Positions 1-7,505 of a DNA stretch of 21,989 nt are shown here, one piece after another. The translations under genes and the position numbers were made by a program. Each line of letters starts with the position of its first letter. Positions within the stretch are counted from its first letter, which is position 1. Source of the DNA: Gemmatimonadota bacterium (GTDB lineage Bacteria > Gemmatimonadota > Gemmatimonadetes > Gemmatimonadales > GWC2-71-9); the NCBI GenBank assembly GCA_016180765.1, contig JACPAP010000225.1, forward strand, positions 1 through 21,989, read 5' to 3'. A model generated the notes under the pieces. It was not told the origin of the DNA. It was given only the letters and a program-made list of their open reading frames with translations, and did not search any database.

Positions 1-554
1 TAGATCGGTTGCATCCGGTACTGGCCGTCTCCGAAGATCCCGAAGACGGGGAACCGGCGCAGCATCCACGCGATGTTGTTGATCAGGATGTCCTCGCTGC
101 CGAAGAGGACGGTGGGCCGGAGGATGGCGTAGCTGAGGCCGGACTCCTGGAGCGCCGTTTCCAGCTCCGCCTTGCCGCGAAAGTACTCCAGTGGGGAGGT
201 CCGGGAGGGGTTGGTGATGCTGACGTGCACGATCCGCTCCACGCCCGCCCGTCGGGCGGCCTCAAACAGGAGCAGCGTGTTGCGCACGGCCTGGGCGTAG
301 GTGAACCGGCGATGATTGAATCGGACCCAATAGGTGTTGTAAAGGACCCGCACGCCCCGGAGGCTTTCCGCGAGGGCGACGGGGCGGTCGAAGGCCAGGG
401 GACGGCGCCGGACCCTGCCAGCGAACGGGTCCACGGCCGGGATCGTGTTGGTCAGCGTAACGACCTGGTGACCGGCGTCGAGCAGGCGCTGGGCGATGTA
501 GCGTCCGGAGTAGCCGAACGCGCCGGTGACGGCGTGGAGATCAGGGTGCTTCAC
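1..554 (-). CDS. NAD(P)-binding epimerase/dehydratase-like protein (3' end outside window)
   Basis: The open frame runs off the left edge, so only the first 184 residues are visible. Residues 10-17 read TGAFGYSG, the glycine-rich loop of a Rossmann NAD(P)-binding fold. Residues 124-128 read YFRGK, matching the YxxxK catalytic pattern of extended short-chain dehydrogenases, and ILRPTVLFG (about 144-152) is typical of the atypical NmrA/NDUFA9-like epimerase group. The substrate cannot be told from sequence. I chose GTG at 554 because an in-frame stop lies 11 codons upstream (the TAA that ends the PQQ dehydrogenase) and no other start codon lies between. The gene follows that dehydrogenase by 30 bases on the same strand, so co-transcription is likely. 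The family is clear; the function is inferred only at the level of a nucleotide-cofactor oxidoreductase or assembly factor. Confidence 0.85.
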   Translation of the reverse strand, partial: MKHPDLHAVTGAFGYSGRYIAQRLLDAGHQVVTLTNTIPAVDPFAGRVRRRPLAFDRPVALAESLRGVRVLYNTYWVRFNHRRFTYAQAVRNTLLLFEAARRAGVERIVHVSITNPSRTSPLEYFRGKAELETALQESGLSYAILRPTVLFGSEDILINNIAWMLRRFPVFGIFGDGQYRMQPI

Positions 555-584
555 GCCGCCGCGCTCGGGCTCGGTCCACCGCGT

Positions 585-2597
585 TTACTGTTTGGGCAGC
601 CTCAGCGCCACCAGCGCGGTGTTGGCGCCCGCACCGGTCGCGAACACGATGTACTGGCGGCCCTCGTGCATGAACGTCATCGGCATCGCGGTGGTGCGTG
701 AGGGGAGCTTCACCGCCCCCACCGGCTTCCCGGTCGCCTTGTCCACGGCGTACAGCTGCGGCGGGTTGTCCTGGCCGTTCCGTCCGGTGCCGTAGATCAG
801 CAGCGTCTTGGTCGCGATGATCTGCGCCTGGCCCCGTCCGGGTTGCGGGGGCAAGTTCACGCCGGCGAACAGCGGGGCGTTGCTGGTGACCGGGACCATG
901 GTGCCGTTGGGAATCCACCACGCCTTCTCGCCGGTCTTCAGGTCGTAGGCCGTGATACCGCCGAGCTGCTTGGGCTTGAGAATCGAGACGCCGCCGATGT
1001 TGGAGATCCCGGCCCTGCCCTCGAAGCCGCCGCCGCGGCCGCCGCTCGGCGGCGTGTAGCCGGGCGGGGGCGGCAGCGCGCCCAGGAGCCCGCAGTTGTC
1101 GCGCGGTGAGCTGTAGCGAAACTCGGAGCACGGATCCTTCTGAACCCGAATGACGGACAGCCCGCTCTGTGACCCCACATACATCATGCCGGTTTCCGGA
1201 TCCACCGCCGCGCCACCGTCGATGTTGACGCCGCCGCTGGCGCCCGGCGCGTACCACGAGCACCGATAGCCGCTCGGCGCCGTGCCGTCGGTAGGCGACG
1301 CCGGGATGTAGTACGGTCCCATGCGGCACTGCCGGGCGATCTTCAAGGCCGAGTCCTTGATGGCCGGCGTGTAGTCGATGACGTCCTCCTCCTCGAGCCC
1401 CTGGTGCGCGTAGGGCGCCGGCTTGGTGGGAATGGGCTGCGTCGCGGAGGTCTGCTCGCCCGGCACCTCGCTCTGCAAGACCGGTGTCTCGACGATGGGC
1501 CAGATCGGCTCGCCGGTGACTCGGTCGAACACGTACATCCAGCCTTGCTTGGTGGTCTGCGCGATGATCTTCCTGGGCCGTCCGTCGATGTTGACATCGA
1601 GCAGGTTGGGCGCCATGGGCGTGTCGTAGTCCCAGATGTCGTGGTGCACCATCTGGAAGTGCCACTTGCGTTGCCCGGTCGTGGCGTCGATCGCCACCAG
1701 GCTGTTGCCGAAGAGATTGTCCCCGGGGCGGTGGCCGCCGTATTCGTCCAGGAGCGGCATGCCGACCGGGATGTACACCACGGGAAGGTTGCGGACGCGA
1801 ATCGGGTAATAGCCGTGAATGGAAGAATTACCCACCACGATCACGTCGTTCACCATGATCGCGGGCGAGCTGTTGGCGATCTGGCCGTAGGCCGGATCGA
1901 TGCCCATGGTGCCGTCGGCGCCGGTCTGGGTGACCGGGTCCCAGGTCTCGCCGGGCCGCGCCTGGCGGTACGGCGCGGCATCGCTGATGATGAGCGGGCC
2001 GGAGTCATCCACGGCCAGGGGCACCAGCGGCAGGCCCAGACCATCCATCAAATCCACGATGCCGTTCTTCCCGAACTTGGGGTCCGGGGTGCCGGTCTTG
2101 GCATCGAGCGAAGCCAGGTGATATCCCGGCGTCACCACGATCACCCGCTCCTCGCGTCCGTCGGTCCAGTACGTCAATCCGCGTCCCGCGAACTGCCGAG
2201 GAGCCTTCTGCCAGCGAATCCCTTCATCCATCATCCACTTCCAGAGCGTTTCTCCCGTGGCCGGATTGATGGCCATGGCGCCGCGGCGCGTGGTGGCGAC
2301 GGTGAAGAGCCGTCCGTTGGCGTAGAGCGGCGTGGTTCGGTAGTACTCGTCCTCCCCGAACTGCCCGGCGTTCCATTGCCACGCGACCTCCAGCGAGTTG
2401 AAGTTCGAGGCGTTGATCTGGTCGAGCGGCGAGTAGCGTGTGCTCCACGCATCGGCGCCCCAGACGCGCCATTCGCCGGGCGCGTTGCCCCGTACCCGGG
2501 CTGGACCCTGCTGTGCGTGGGAGGGTGGGGGGAACATCAGCAAAATGGCCAGCACCGCCGTACCGATCGGGCCACGAGTCATGAACCATCGCGTCAT
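585..2597 (-). CDS. Secreted PQQ-dependent dehydrogenase (quinoprotein, eight-bladed propeller)
   Basis: A 670-residue protein that should oxidise an alcohol, sugar or similar substrate in the periplasm using pyrroloquinoline quinone. Residues 1-28 form a Sec signal peptide with probable cleavage after SHA. The mature protein begins with the family hallmark WGADAWSTRYSPLDQIN (46-62), followed by repeated propeller motifs such as NPATGETLWKW (111-121) and DATTGQRKWHF (304-314). HHDIWDYDTP (318-327) carries the Asp region that forms the active site in quinoprotein dehydrogenases. There is no CxxCH, so this is not a quinohaemoprotein and needs an external electron acceptor. A weak purine-rich ribosome site (AGGGGA) precedes ATG 2597. 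It lies 39 bases after the decarboxylase gene and 30 before the epimerase-like gene, suggesting one operon. The substrate is unknown. Confidence 0.92.
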   Translation of the reverse strand: MTRWFMTRGPIGTAVLAILLMFPPPSHAQQGPARVRGNAPGEWRVWGADAWSTRYSPLDQINASNFNSLEVAWQWNAGQFGEDEYYRTTPLYANGRLFTVATTRRGAMAINPATGETLWKWMMDEGIRWQKAPRQFAGRGLTYWTDGREERVIVVTPGYHLASLDAKTGTPDPKFGKNGIVDLMDGLGLPLVPLAVDDSGPLIISDAAPYRQARPGETWDPVTQTGADGTMGIDPAYGQIANSSPAIMVNDVIVVGNSSIHGYYPIRVRNLPVVYIPVGMPLLDEYGGHRPGDNLFGNSLVAIDATTGQRKWHFQMVHHDIWDYDTPMAPNLLDVNIDGRPRKIIAQTTKQGWMYVFDRVTGEPIWPIVETPVLQSEVPGEQTSATQPIPTKPAPYAHQGLEEEDVIDYTPAIKDSALKIARQCRMGPYYIPASPTDGTAPSGYRCSWYAPGASGGVNIDGGAAVDPETGMMYVGSQSGLSVIRVQKDPCSEFRYSSPRDNCGLLGALPPPPGYTPPSGGRGGGFEGRAGISNIGGVSILKPKQLGGITAYDLKTGEKAWWIPNGTMVPVTSNAPLFAGVNLPPQPGRGQAQIIATKTLLIYGTGRNGQDNPPQLYAVDKATGKPVGAVKLPSRTTAMPMTFMHEGRQYIVFATGAGANTALVALRLPKQ

Positions 2598-2636
2598 GGT
2601 TTTGTCCCCTGTCTCGGAGGGTTGAGGGCCAGCGGC

Positions 2637-4073
2637 TCAATCTACCCCTGAGCCCACGCCGGGCAATCCGGCCGCGGTCTCGGTGATCAAGGCCCACGCT
2701 CGCTCCAGGTGCCGACGCTCGGTGTAGGTGCCGCCGATGGCCAGCCGGAGCACGAGCTTGCCGTCCAGCTTGGTATGAATCAGGTACATCTTGCCTGAAG
2801 CGTTGAGCGCGTCCCGCAGCCGTTCGTTCGCGCCGTCACCGGCCTTGAGCCGGAAGCACACGAGGTTGAGCGGTCGGGGCGCGCACAGCTCGAAGCGGTC
2901 GTCCGCCTTGACCCAGCCTGCAAACTCCTGAGCCAGTGCCACGCCGTTGCGGATGTGGGTCCGCAACCCCTCCGCCCCGTATGCCCGAATCACGAACCAC
3001 AGCTTGAGGGCGCGGAACCGGCGGCCCAACGGGATCCCCCAGTCGCGATAGTCGAACACCGCTCCCGACTCCGTCGCCTGGTTGCGCAGGTACTCCGGGA
3101 GAATGCTCAGCGTTTGAATCAGCGCCGCGCGGTCGGCCACGTAGAAGCAATCGCAGTCGAAGTTGGTGAGCAGCCATTTGTGCGGGTTGAAACAGTAGCT
3201 GTCGGCCAGCTCCAGCCCGTCGTGGATCCAGCGGAACTCGGGGCACACGGCCGCGCTGCCGGCGTGGGCCGCGTCCACGTGGAGCCAGAGGCCGTGCCGG
3301 CGGCAGATCTCGCCGATCGCGCGGACCGGATCGATGGCCGTGGACGAGGTCGTGCCCACGGTGGCGCTCACGAAGAACGGCGTGCGGCCGGCGGCGAGGT
3401 CGGTCTGAATCGCCCGGTCCAGCGCGCCCGGCCGCATGGCGTACGTGTGGTCCACGTCGATGAGCCGGAGGTTCTCGCGGCCGATTCCCGCGATCCCCGC
3501 TGCCTTCTCGATAGACGAGTGCGCCTGGCTCGACGTGTAGGCGGTGAGGGTGCCTTTCACCCCCACGCGGTTGGTGGTGAAGCGGGTCTTCCGCTCGCGG
3601 GCCACGAGCAGGGCCACCAGCGACGCGCTCGACGCCGTGTCCTGGATGACGCCGCCACCCGAGCCGGTGGACCGAAAGTGTTCCGGCAGGCCCATCAGGT
3701 CCACCATCCAATCCAGTACGTGCGTCTCCAGCTCGGTGGCGGCGGGGCTGGTGGCCCACATCATCCCTTGCACGCCGAGCCCTGAAGAGATCAGGTCGCC
3801 GATGATGGCCGGGCCGGAGGCGTTGGCCGGGAAGTAGCCGAAGAACATGGGCGACTGCCAGTGGGTGATCCCGGGCAGCACGACGCGGTCGAGGTCGGCG
3901 AGCAGGGCGTCCCACGACTCGGCCGATTCGGGCGGGTGGGCGGGGAGGCGCGAGCGGATCTCGCCCGGCTGGACCGCGGGGCAAACGGGATACCGCTCGA
4001 GGTTCTCCAGGTAGTCCGCCAGCCAGTCGACCGCGTCGTGGGCGGCACGGCGAAACCTCGCGAGATCATTCAT
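2637..4073 (-). CDS. PLP-dependent aromatic-L-amino-acid decarboxylase (group II)
   Basis: A 478-residue cytosolic enzyme expected to convert an aromatic amino acid (tryptophan, tyrosine, phenylalanine or DOPA) to its amine and CO2. Its length matches the 470-490 residues usual for the family. The PLP lysine is K299 in NPHKW; HVDAAHAGSA (265-274) supplies the cofactor-contacting Asp267; SSQAHSS (181-187) contains the ring-stacking His185; and DYRDWGIPLGRRFRALKLW is the conserved C-terminal signature. The mobile-loop Tyr328 (PEYLRNQ) is retained. In known homologues Tyr favours decarboxylation and Phe favours aldehyde synthesis, so decarboxylase is the better call. The residue corresponding to human Tyr274 is His270 here. 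It is the first gene of a leftward operon and is divergent from the sigma factor at 4198. Substrate preference cannot be read from sequence. Confidence 0.93.
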   Translation of the reverse strand: MNDLARFRRAAHDAVDWLADYLENLERYPVCPAVQPGEIRSRLPAHPPESAESWDALLADLDRVVLPGITHWQSPMFFGYFPANASGPAIIGDLISSGLGVQGMMWATSPAATELETHVLDWMVDLMGLPEHFRSTGSGGGVIQDTASSASLVALLVARERKTRFTTNRVGVKGTLTAYTSSQAHSSIEKAAGIAGIGRENLRLIDVDHTYAMRPGALDRAIQTDLAAGRTPFFVSATVGTTSSTAIDPVRAIGEICRRHGLWLHVDAAHAGSAAVCPEFRWIHDGLELADSYCFNPHKWLLTNFDCDCFYVADRAALIQTLSILPEYLRNQATESGAVFDYRDWGIPLGRRFRALKLWFVIRAYGAEGLRTHIRNGVALAQEFAGWVKADDRFELCAPRPLNLVCFRLKAGDGANERLRDALNASGKMYLIHTKLDGKLVLRLAIGGTYTERRHLERAWALITETAAGLPGVGSGVD

Positions 4074-4197
4074 GTGACGAACGATAGTCCGGTGCGCGAC
4101 CCCGCGTGAGAGCGGGCGGCCCGTGCCCCTGGCGGAGTCGGGACGCGCGGGAGAAGATGGAAGAATCTGCGCGCCTCCCGCGTCTCATCTCGTGAGC

Positions 4198-4794
4198 ATG
4201 GGGACGGTCCTGGTGGCGGAGCCCGAGCTCGACGCCGACATCCTCGAAGGCTGCCGCCGGGGCGATCCCCAGGCGCAACGCGCCGTCTTCGAGCGATATC
4301 GGGACCGCGTCTTTTCCATCGCCCTGCACTTCCTGAAAGGCGAGCATGCCGCGGCCCAGGACGTCACTCAGGAGGTGTTCGTGAAGGTGTTTCGGGCCGC
4401 CCCGACGTTCCGGCAGGACGCGCGGCTGTCCACCTGGCTGTATCGGATCGTTGCCAACGCCTGTCTCGATGAGCTGCGGCGCCGGCGGCGGGTGCTGTTG
4501 TTCGGTGACATGCCGCCCGCGATCCACCCCGTGATCCCCGCGGCGGAGTTGAAAGACCCGGACGCGGACGTGACGCGGGCGGTGAGCCGGCTGTCGCCCA
4601 GGCTCAGGATTGTCGTCCTGCTCCGGTATTTCGATGATTTGTCGTATGACGAGATCGCGCAAGCGTTGGGGACCACGCCTGGTACGATCGCCTCGCGCTT
4701 GAGCCGGGCCCACGCGATCCTGGCCCGGGACCTGGTGCACTTGCGGCCCGCCGGCCGCAGCTCTCAGGAAGGCAGCCATGCCGCAGAGTCTTGA
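4198..4794 (+). CDS. ECF-type RNA polymerase sigma factor (RpoE/SigW-like)
   Basis: A 198-residue sigma factor that directs RNA polymerase to a specific promoter set. Region 2 spans about 24-95 and includes AAQDVTQEVFVKVF (52-65) and STWLYRIVANACLDELRRRRR (78-98), the core-binding and -10 recognition helices. Region 4 spans about 128-178 with LSPRLRIVVLLRYFDDLSYDEIA and the HTH ending PGTIASRLSRA, which reads the -35 element. I chose ATG 4198 because the in-frame extension upstream to 4123 is not sigma-like; no strong ribosome site decides between ATG 4198 and GTG 4192. The 3' end overlaps the next gene, a FecR-like protein, by 17 bases, so the two are translationally linked as a sigma/regulator pair. 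The target promoters are unknown. Confidence 0.92.
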   Translation: MGTVLVAEPELDADILEGCRRGDPQAQRAVFERYRDRVFSIALHFLKGEHAAAQDVTQEVFVKVFRAAPTFRQDARLSTWLYRIVANACLDELRRRRRVLLFGDMPPAIHPVIPAAELKDPDADVTRAVSRLSPRLRIVVLLRYFDDLSYDEIAQALGTTPGTIASRLSRAHAILARDLVHLRPAGRSSQEGSHAAES

Positions 4795-5836
4795 CCCGAA
4801 GGACGTGGAGCGGCTGCTCCGCCGCCGGCCCGTCGCCCGGGCACCGGATTCGCTCTGGGAGCGGATCCAGGCGGCGCTCACGTCTCCTGAGACACCTCGT
4901 GCCCTGCCACCGCTCAAGCGGCCGGTGCCGCGCTGGCTCATGGCCGCCGCCGTCTTCCTCGCGGTGCTGACAGGTACCCTGGGCGGGCTGTATTGGTCGT
5001 ACCGCGCCCCGTCCGCCTGGGCGGTGCAGCCGGTCGCCGGCACGCCCACCATCGCGGGCGCTGCGTTGACCGGCGGCGACAAGCTCGGCGCCGGCGAGTG
5101 GCTGGTGACTGATGCCTTCTCCAAGGCTGCGTTGTCTGTGGGACGCATCGGCACGGCCGAAGTGGGGCCCAACAGCCGGGTGCAGCTGGATCGGGGTGGG
5201 TTGACTCAGCATCGATTGACCCTTGAGCGCGGCCGCCTCCAGGTGGTGATCTCCGCCCCGCCGAGGCTGTTCTTCGTCCGGACGCCGTCCGCCCTGGCAA
5301 CCGATCTGGGGTGCGCCTACACCCTGGACGTGGACTCGGCCGGCGCCAGCCGCCTCCACGTCACGGCGGGCTGGGTGGAGTTGAAAGAGGGCGACGCCGT
5401 CTCGGTAGTCCCGGCGGGATTGGTTGCCGAGGTCGCCGTGGGCGAGCGGCCGGGAACCCCGTATCCCCCCGAGCTCGCGGACGATGCCAGGACCGCGCTG
5501 CGTCGCCTGGACGCCGGGGCCGGGAGCGGGGCCGACCTCGACGCGCTCCTGGCCGCGTTGCACCAGCCGTCCGATTTCATCACGCTGCGCCGGCAAAGCG
5601 GCGTGACACTCTGGCACCTGCTGCCCCGCGTGCCGCCGGAGCTCCGTGCGCGGGTCTACCAGCGCCTGGCCGAGCTCTCCGCCCCCCCGGCCGGCGTCAC
5701 CAGGGAAGGGATCCTGGCGCTGTGGCGTCCAATGCTCGAGCGCTGGCGGAGGGACTTGAGTCCCATGTGGTCGGAGGACGCGGAGTCGTGGTGGACCCGA
5801 GCCGCCCGCCGGCTGTGGGAACGGACCATCGACTAG
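4778..5836 (+). CDS. FecR-like single-pass membrane protein, probable anti-sigma or sigma regulator
   Basis: A 352-residue inner-membrane protein. Residues 1-52 are cytoplasmic, charged and Arg-rich, and should hold the sigma partner. Residues about 53-75 (AAAVFLAVLTGTLGGLYW core) form one transmembrane helix. Residues about 80-215 match the periplasmic FecR beta domain: a DKLGAGEWLVTDAFSKAALSV-type strand pattern, RLQVVISAPPRLFFVRTPSA, then a C-terminal ASRLHVTAGWVEL strand. A further helical tail of about 130 residues (220-352) is not explained by FecR and I do not recognise it. The start at 4778 is well supported by AGGAAGG at 4766-4772, five bases upstream, inside the sigma gene. No TonB-dependent receptor follows, unlike classical fecIR loci, so the input signal is unknown. 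The stop codon lies inside the inverted repeat at 5833. Confidence 0.85.
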   Translation: MPQSLDPKDVERLLRRRPVARAPDSLWERIQAALTSPETPRALPPLKRPVPRWLMAAAVFLAVLTGTLGGLYWSYRAPSAWAVQPVAGTPTIAGAALTGGDKLGAGEWLVTDAFSKAALSVGRIGTAEVGPNSRVQLDRGGLTQHRLTLERGRLQVVISAPPRLFFVRTPSALATDLGCAYTLDVDSAGASRLHVTAGWVELKEGDAVSVVPAGLVAEVAVGERPGTPYPPELADDARTALRRLDAGAGSGADLDALLAALHQPSDFITLRRQSGVTLWHLLPRVPPELRARVYQRLAELSAPPAGVTREGILALWRPMLERWRRDLSPMWSEDAESWWTRAARRLWERTID

Positions 5837-5911
5837 TGCCGTTCCAACTTGTTGCGCCTAGGGTTCGCGAGTAAGCAAGCTAATAGGCGGAACAAGTTGG
5901 AACGGCACTAG
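5833..5911. repeat. 28-bp near-perfect inverted repeat (terminator-like hairpin or miniature palindromic element)
   Basis: The left arm (5833-5860) and the reverse complement of the right arm (5884-5911) agree at 27 of 28 positions; the only mismatch is base 22 of the arm (G in the left, C expected). The loop is 23 bases. Both arms begin with CTAG at the outer edge. The FecR-like stop codon (5834-5836) lies inside the left arm, and the right arm ends 7 bases before the ribosome site of the cytochrome gene. It has no T-tract, so it is not a textbook intrinsic terminator. The length and symmetry resemble a REP/MITE-type element, which is an inference. Confidence 0.9.
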
Positions 5912-5928
5912 GGGAAGCGAGGGATCTC

Positions 5929-6627
5929 ATGCGCCACACACTGGGGATGTTCGCCATCGCCGCGATGTTGCTTCCAACCACGCCCAGGCCCTTCGGTGGC
6001 TGGACCGTGATCACCGTGCGAGACCTTCCCGAGTACCTCGAGGTCGGCGCGCCCACCAAGCTGGTGTTCGATATCCGCCAGCACGGGCGGACCCTGATGA
6101 ACGACCGTTCGCCCGCGGTCACGTTGAAAAAGGCCGGCAGCGGCCTGCTCTCCAGGAAACCGCGGTTCGCCGCCGCTCGCGCGCAGGACGCGGGCCAATA
6201 CGTCGCCACCGTTACCGCCGAGGAGCCTGGAATAGTCGAGATCACGATAGATGCCGACTGGCACGGATCGGACGTGAAGCTGGTGCCCATGCGCATGGTG
6301 GCCCGCGGAGAGAAACCCGTGCCGCTCGCCTCCCACGACCGCGGCCGCCAGCTCTTTGTGGCGGCGGGGTGCGTCACCTGTCACGCCAAGCTGGACGATC
6401 CCCAGCTCGGCGATCGCAAGGCCATCCCGGTCGGCCCGGTCCTAACGGGCCGGCAGTTCCCGGTCGAATGGCTGGCGCAACAGATCGCTGACCCGGCGCG
6501 GTTCCGCGTGGGGACCGGTCAGGAGGCGCTCATGCCGCAGCTCGGCCTTTCCGAGCGGGACATCTCGGCCGTGGTGAGCTACGTCAACTACCGCCAGCAG
6601 GCCGCCGCGGTGACGGTCGGGCGCTGA
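5929..6627 (+). CDS. Secreted mono-haem cytochrome c with N-terminal YtkA-like domain
   Basis: A 232-residue exported electron carrier. Residues 1-23 form a short signal peptide. About 25-128 is an all-beta domain resembling the YtkA/FixH-like fold (KLVFDIRQHGRTLMNDRSP, then GQYVATVTAEEPGIVEITID). About 136-225 is a class I cytochrome c domain with CVTCH at 148-152, which attaches haem covalently, a GPVLTGR segment, and M202 in LMPQL as the likely distal axial ligand. The helix WLAQQIADP and the closing DISAVVSYVNYRQQ fit a small c-type cytochrome. The start is supported by GAGGGA at 5919-5924. It follows the sigma/FecR pair but is separated from it by the inverted repeat, so co-expression is uncertain. 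The partner oxidase or dehydrogenase is unknown; the PQQ dehydrogenase upstream is one possible donor, but this is speculative. Confidence 0.87.
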   Translation: MRHTLGMFAIAAMLLPTTPRPFGGWTVITVRDLPEYLEVGAPTKLVFDIRQHGRTLMNDRSPAVTLKKAGSGLLSRKPRFAAARAQDAGQYVATVTAEEPGIVEITIDADWHGSDVKLVPMRMVARGEKPVPLASHDRGRQLFVAAGCVTCHAKLDDPQLGDRKAIPVGPVLTGRQFPVEWLAQQIADPARFRVGTGQEALMPQLGLSERDISAVVSYVNYRQQAAAVTVGR

Positions 6628-6688
6628 AGCGTTGGGCGCAGGCCTACGGGTGCCACCGGGTCCTACCGGCTGGAGCTTGCCGGGAGGC

Positions 6689-7420
6689 CTAGGGCGTCGG
6701 CAGCCTGACCGGAGGGGGCGGCGGGACCGGCGGCGTGGGGCGGGGAATGGACGTCCCACCGTTCACCGGAACCCCTGCGGGAGGGCCGGCCCACTGGATC
6801 AGCCCGGCGACCGGAACGGAGAACCCTATCCGTTCAGCGGCCAGCGTCCGGCCTACCTCGCTCGGGCTCAGGCCGGCTGCGAGCAGTTCGCCGACCTCGC
6901 CCGGGAGCGCCAGGAGATCGGCGTCCGTCGCCCAGGCTTCGAGCCGGGCGTGCACCGCGCCCAGCGCCTGGTCCGAGGGTAAGCCCCGGTCTGCCAACGA
7001 TGCCATAACGACCAGCGGGACTACGAGCGAGCGACCGGAGGGCGCCGTCGACGCCAAGGCACTCACGGTGGGCCCCTCCACGCCCAGACGCATGGCCATC
7101 GCTCCAGCCTCGATCTCGCCTGGCGCTGGGGTCCGGGTTCCCTGCTGGAGCGCTTGGTGGGCGGCCCCGAGTGCGATCCGCAGCTCACGGGCGGCGGCCA
7201 CGACCTGTTCGCCGCTCCGCCCTTTCGCCACCCCCTCCAATGCCAGTGCCGCGATCGCCCGGCCGGGCAGGCCGCTGGCGGTCGCATCCTCCACCGTCGC
7301 GAGGACCTGTTCCGCGACCTCCGATGGCAAGACCTCCCGCAGCCGCACCACGGCGTCCTGCTGCGCTCCCAGCAGCGCGGGCACCATTGGCAGTATGGCC
7401 ATCAACTTGAGGGTCTTCAT
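6689..7420 (-). CDS. Secreted helical protein of unknown function, paralogue of the 8672-9334 product
   Basis: A 243-residue protein with a signal peptide (about 1-19, ending LLGAQ). Its body is almost entirely alpha-helical and Ala/Leu/Val-rich, with a proline-rich tail (RPTPPVPPPPPVRLP) that may span peptidoglycan or be disordered. It aligns with the product of 8672-9334 at ALEGVAKGRSGEQVVAA against ALEGTAKRRPAAQIVAA, and at SLVVPLVVMASLADRGLPSDQA against SLEIPLAVLGELVQRGVPAAEA. The two are therefore duplicates that have diverged strongly. No catalytic motif or cysteine is visible. It is the last gene of the leftward CBM48 cluster and is preceded by a duplicated ribosome-site/start block. 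I do not recognise the family; an envelope or periplasmic role alongside the CBM48 proteins is an inference from context. Confidence 0.8.
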   Translation of the reverse strand: MKTLKLMAILPMVPALLGAQQDAVVRLREVLPSEVAEQVLATVEDATASGLPGRAIAALALEGVAKGRSGEQVVAAARELRIALGAAHQALQQGTRTPAPGEIEAGAMAMRLGVEGPTVSALASTAPSGRSLVVPLVVMASLADRGLPSDQALGAVHARLEAWATDADLLALPGEVGELLAAGLSPSEVGRTLAAERIGFSVPVAGLIQWAGPPAGVPVNGGTSIPRPTPPVPPPPPVRLPTP

Positions 7421-7445
7421 GGATTACCTCTCATGGATTACCTCT
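7418..7445 (-). repeat. 14-bp tandem duplication of a ribosome site plus start codon
   Basis: The plus-strand block CATGGATTACCTCT occurs twice in a row (7418-7431 and 7432-7445). Read on the minus strand, each copy supplies AGAGGTAAT-CC-ATG. The upstream copy would start a five-codon reading frame (7434 to 7417) whose TGA overlaps the real ATG at 7420 as ATGA. Confidence 0.9.
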
Positions 7446-7505
7446 CTATGGTGCTGACGGGACCGAGTCGCGGCGGTTCCCATCTTGTTTTCACGCGACG
7501 GTCAC

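Noticed and set aside
541..1665. Long open frame on the minus strand overlapping the PQQ dehydrogenase in another frame
   Set aside because: Arg/Ala/Gly-rich low-complexity translation without any family motif; an effect of high GC at third positions of the real gene.
4147..4181. Hairpin GCGGGAG/CTCCCGC before the first sigma gene, considered as a regulatory leader
   Set aside because: Only seven pairs with a 21-base loop in very GC-rich DNA; too weak to separate from chance.
6628..6688. Search for a terminator between the converging cytochrome and helical-protein genes
   Set aside because: Only a 5-bp CCGGC/GCCGG stem and two AGGCCT palindromes are visible, with no T-run; not convincing.
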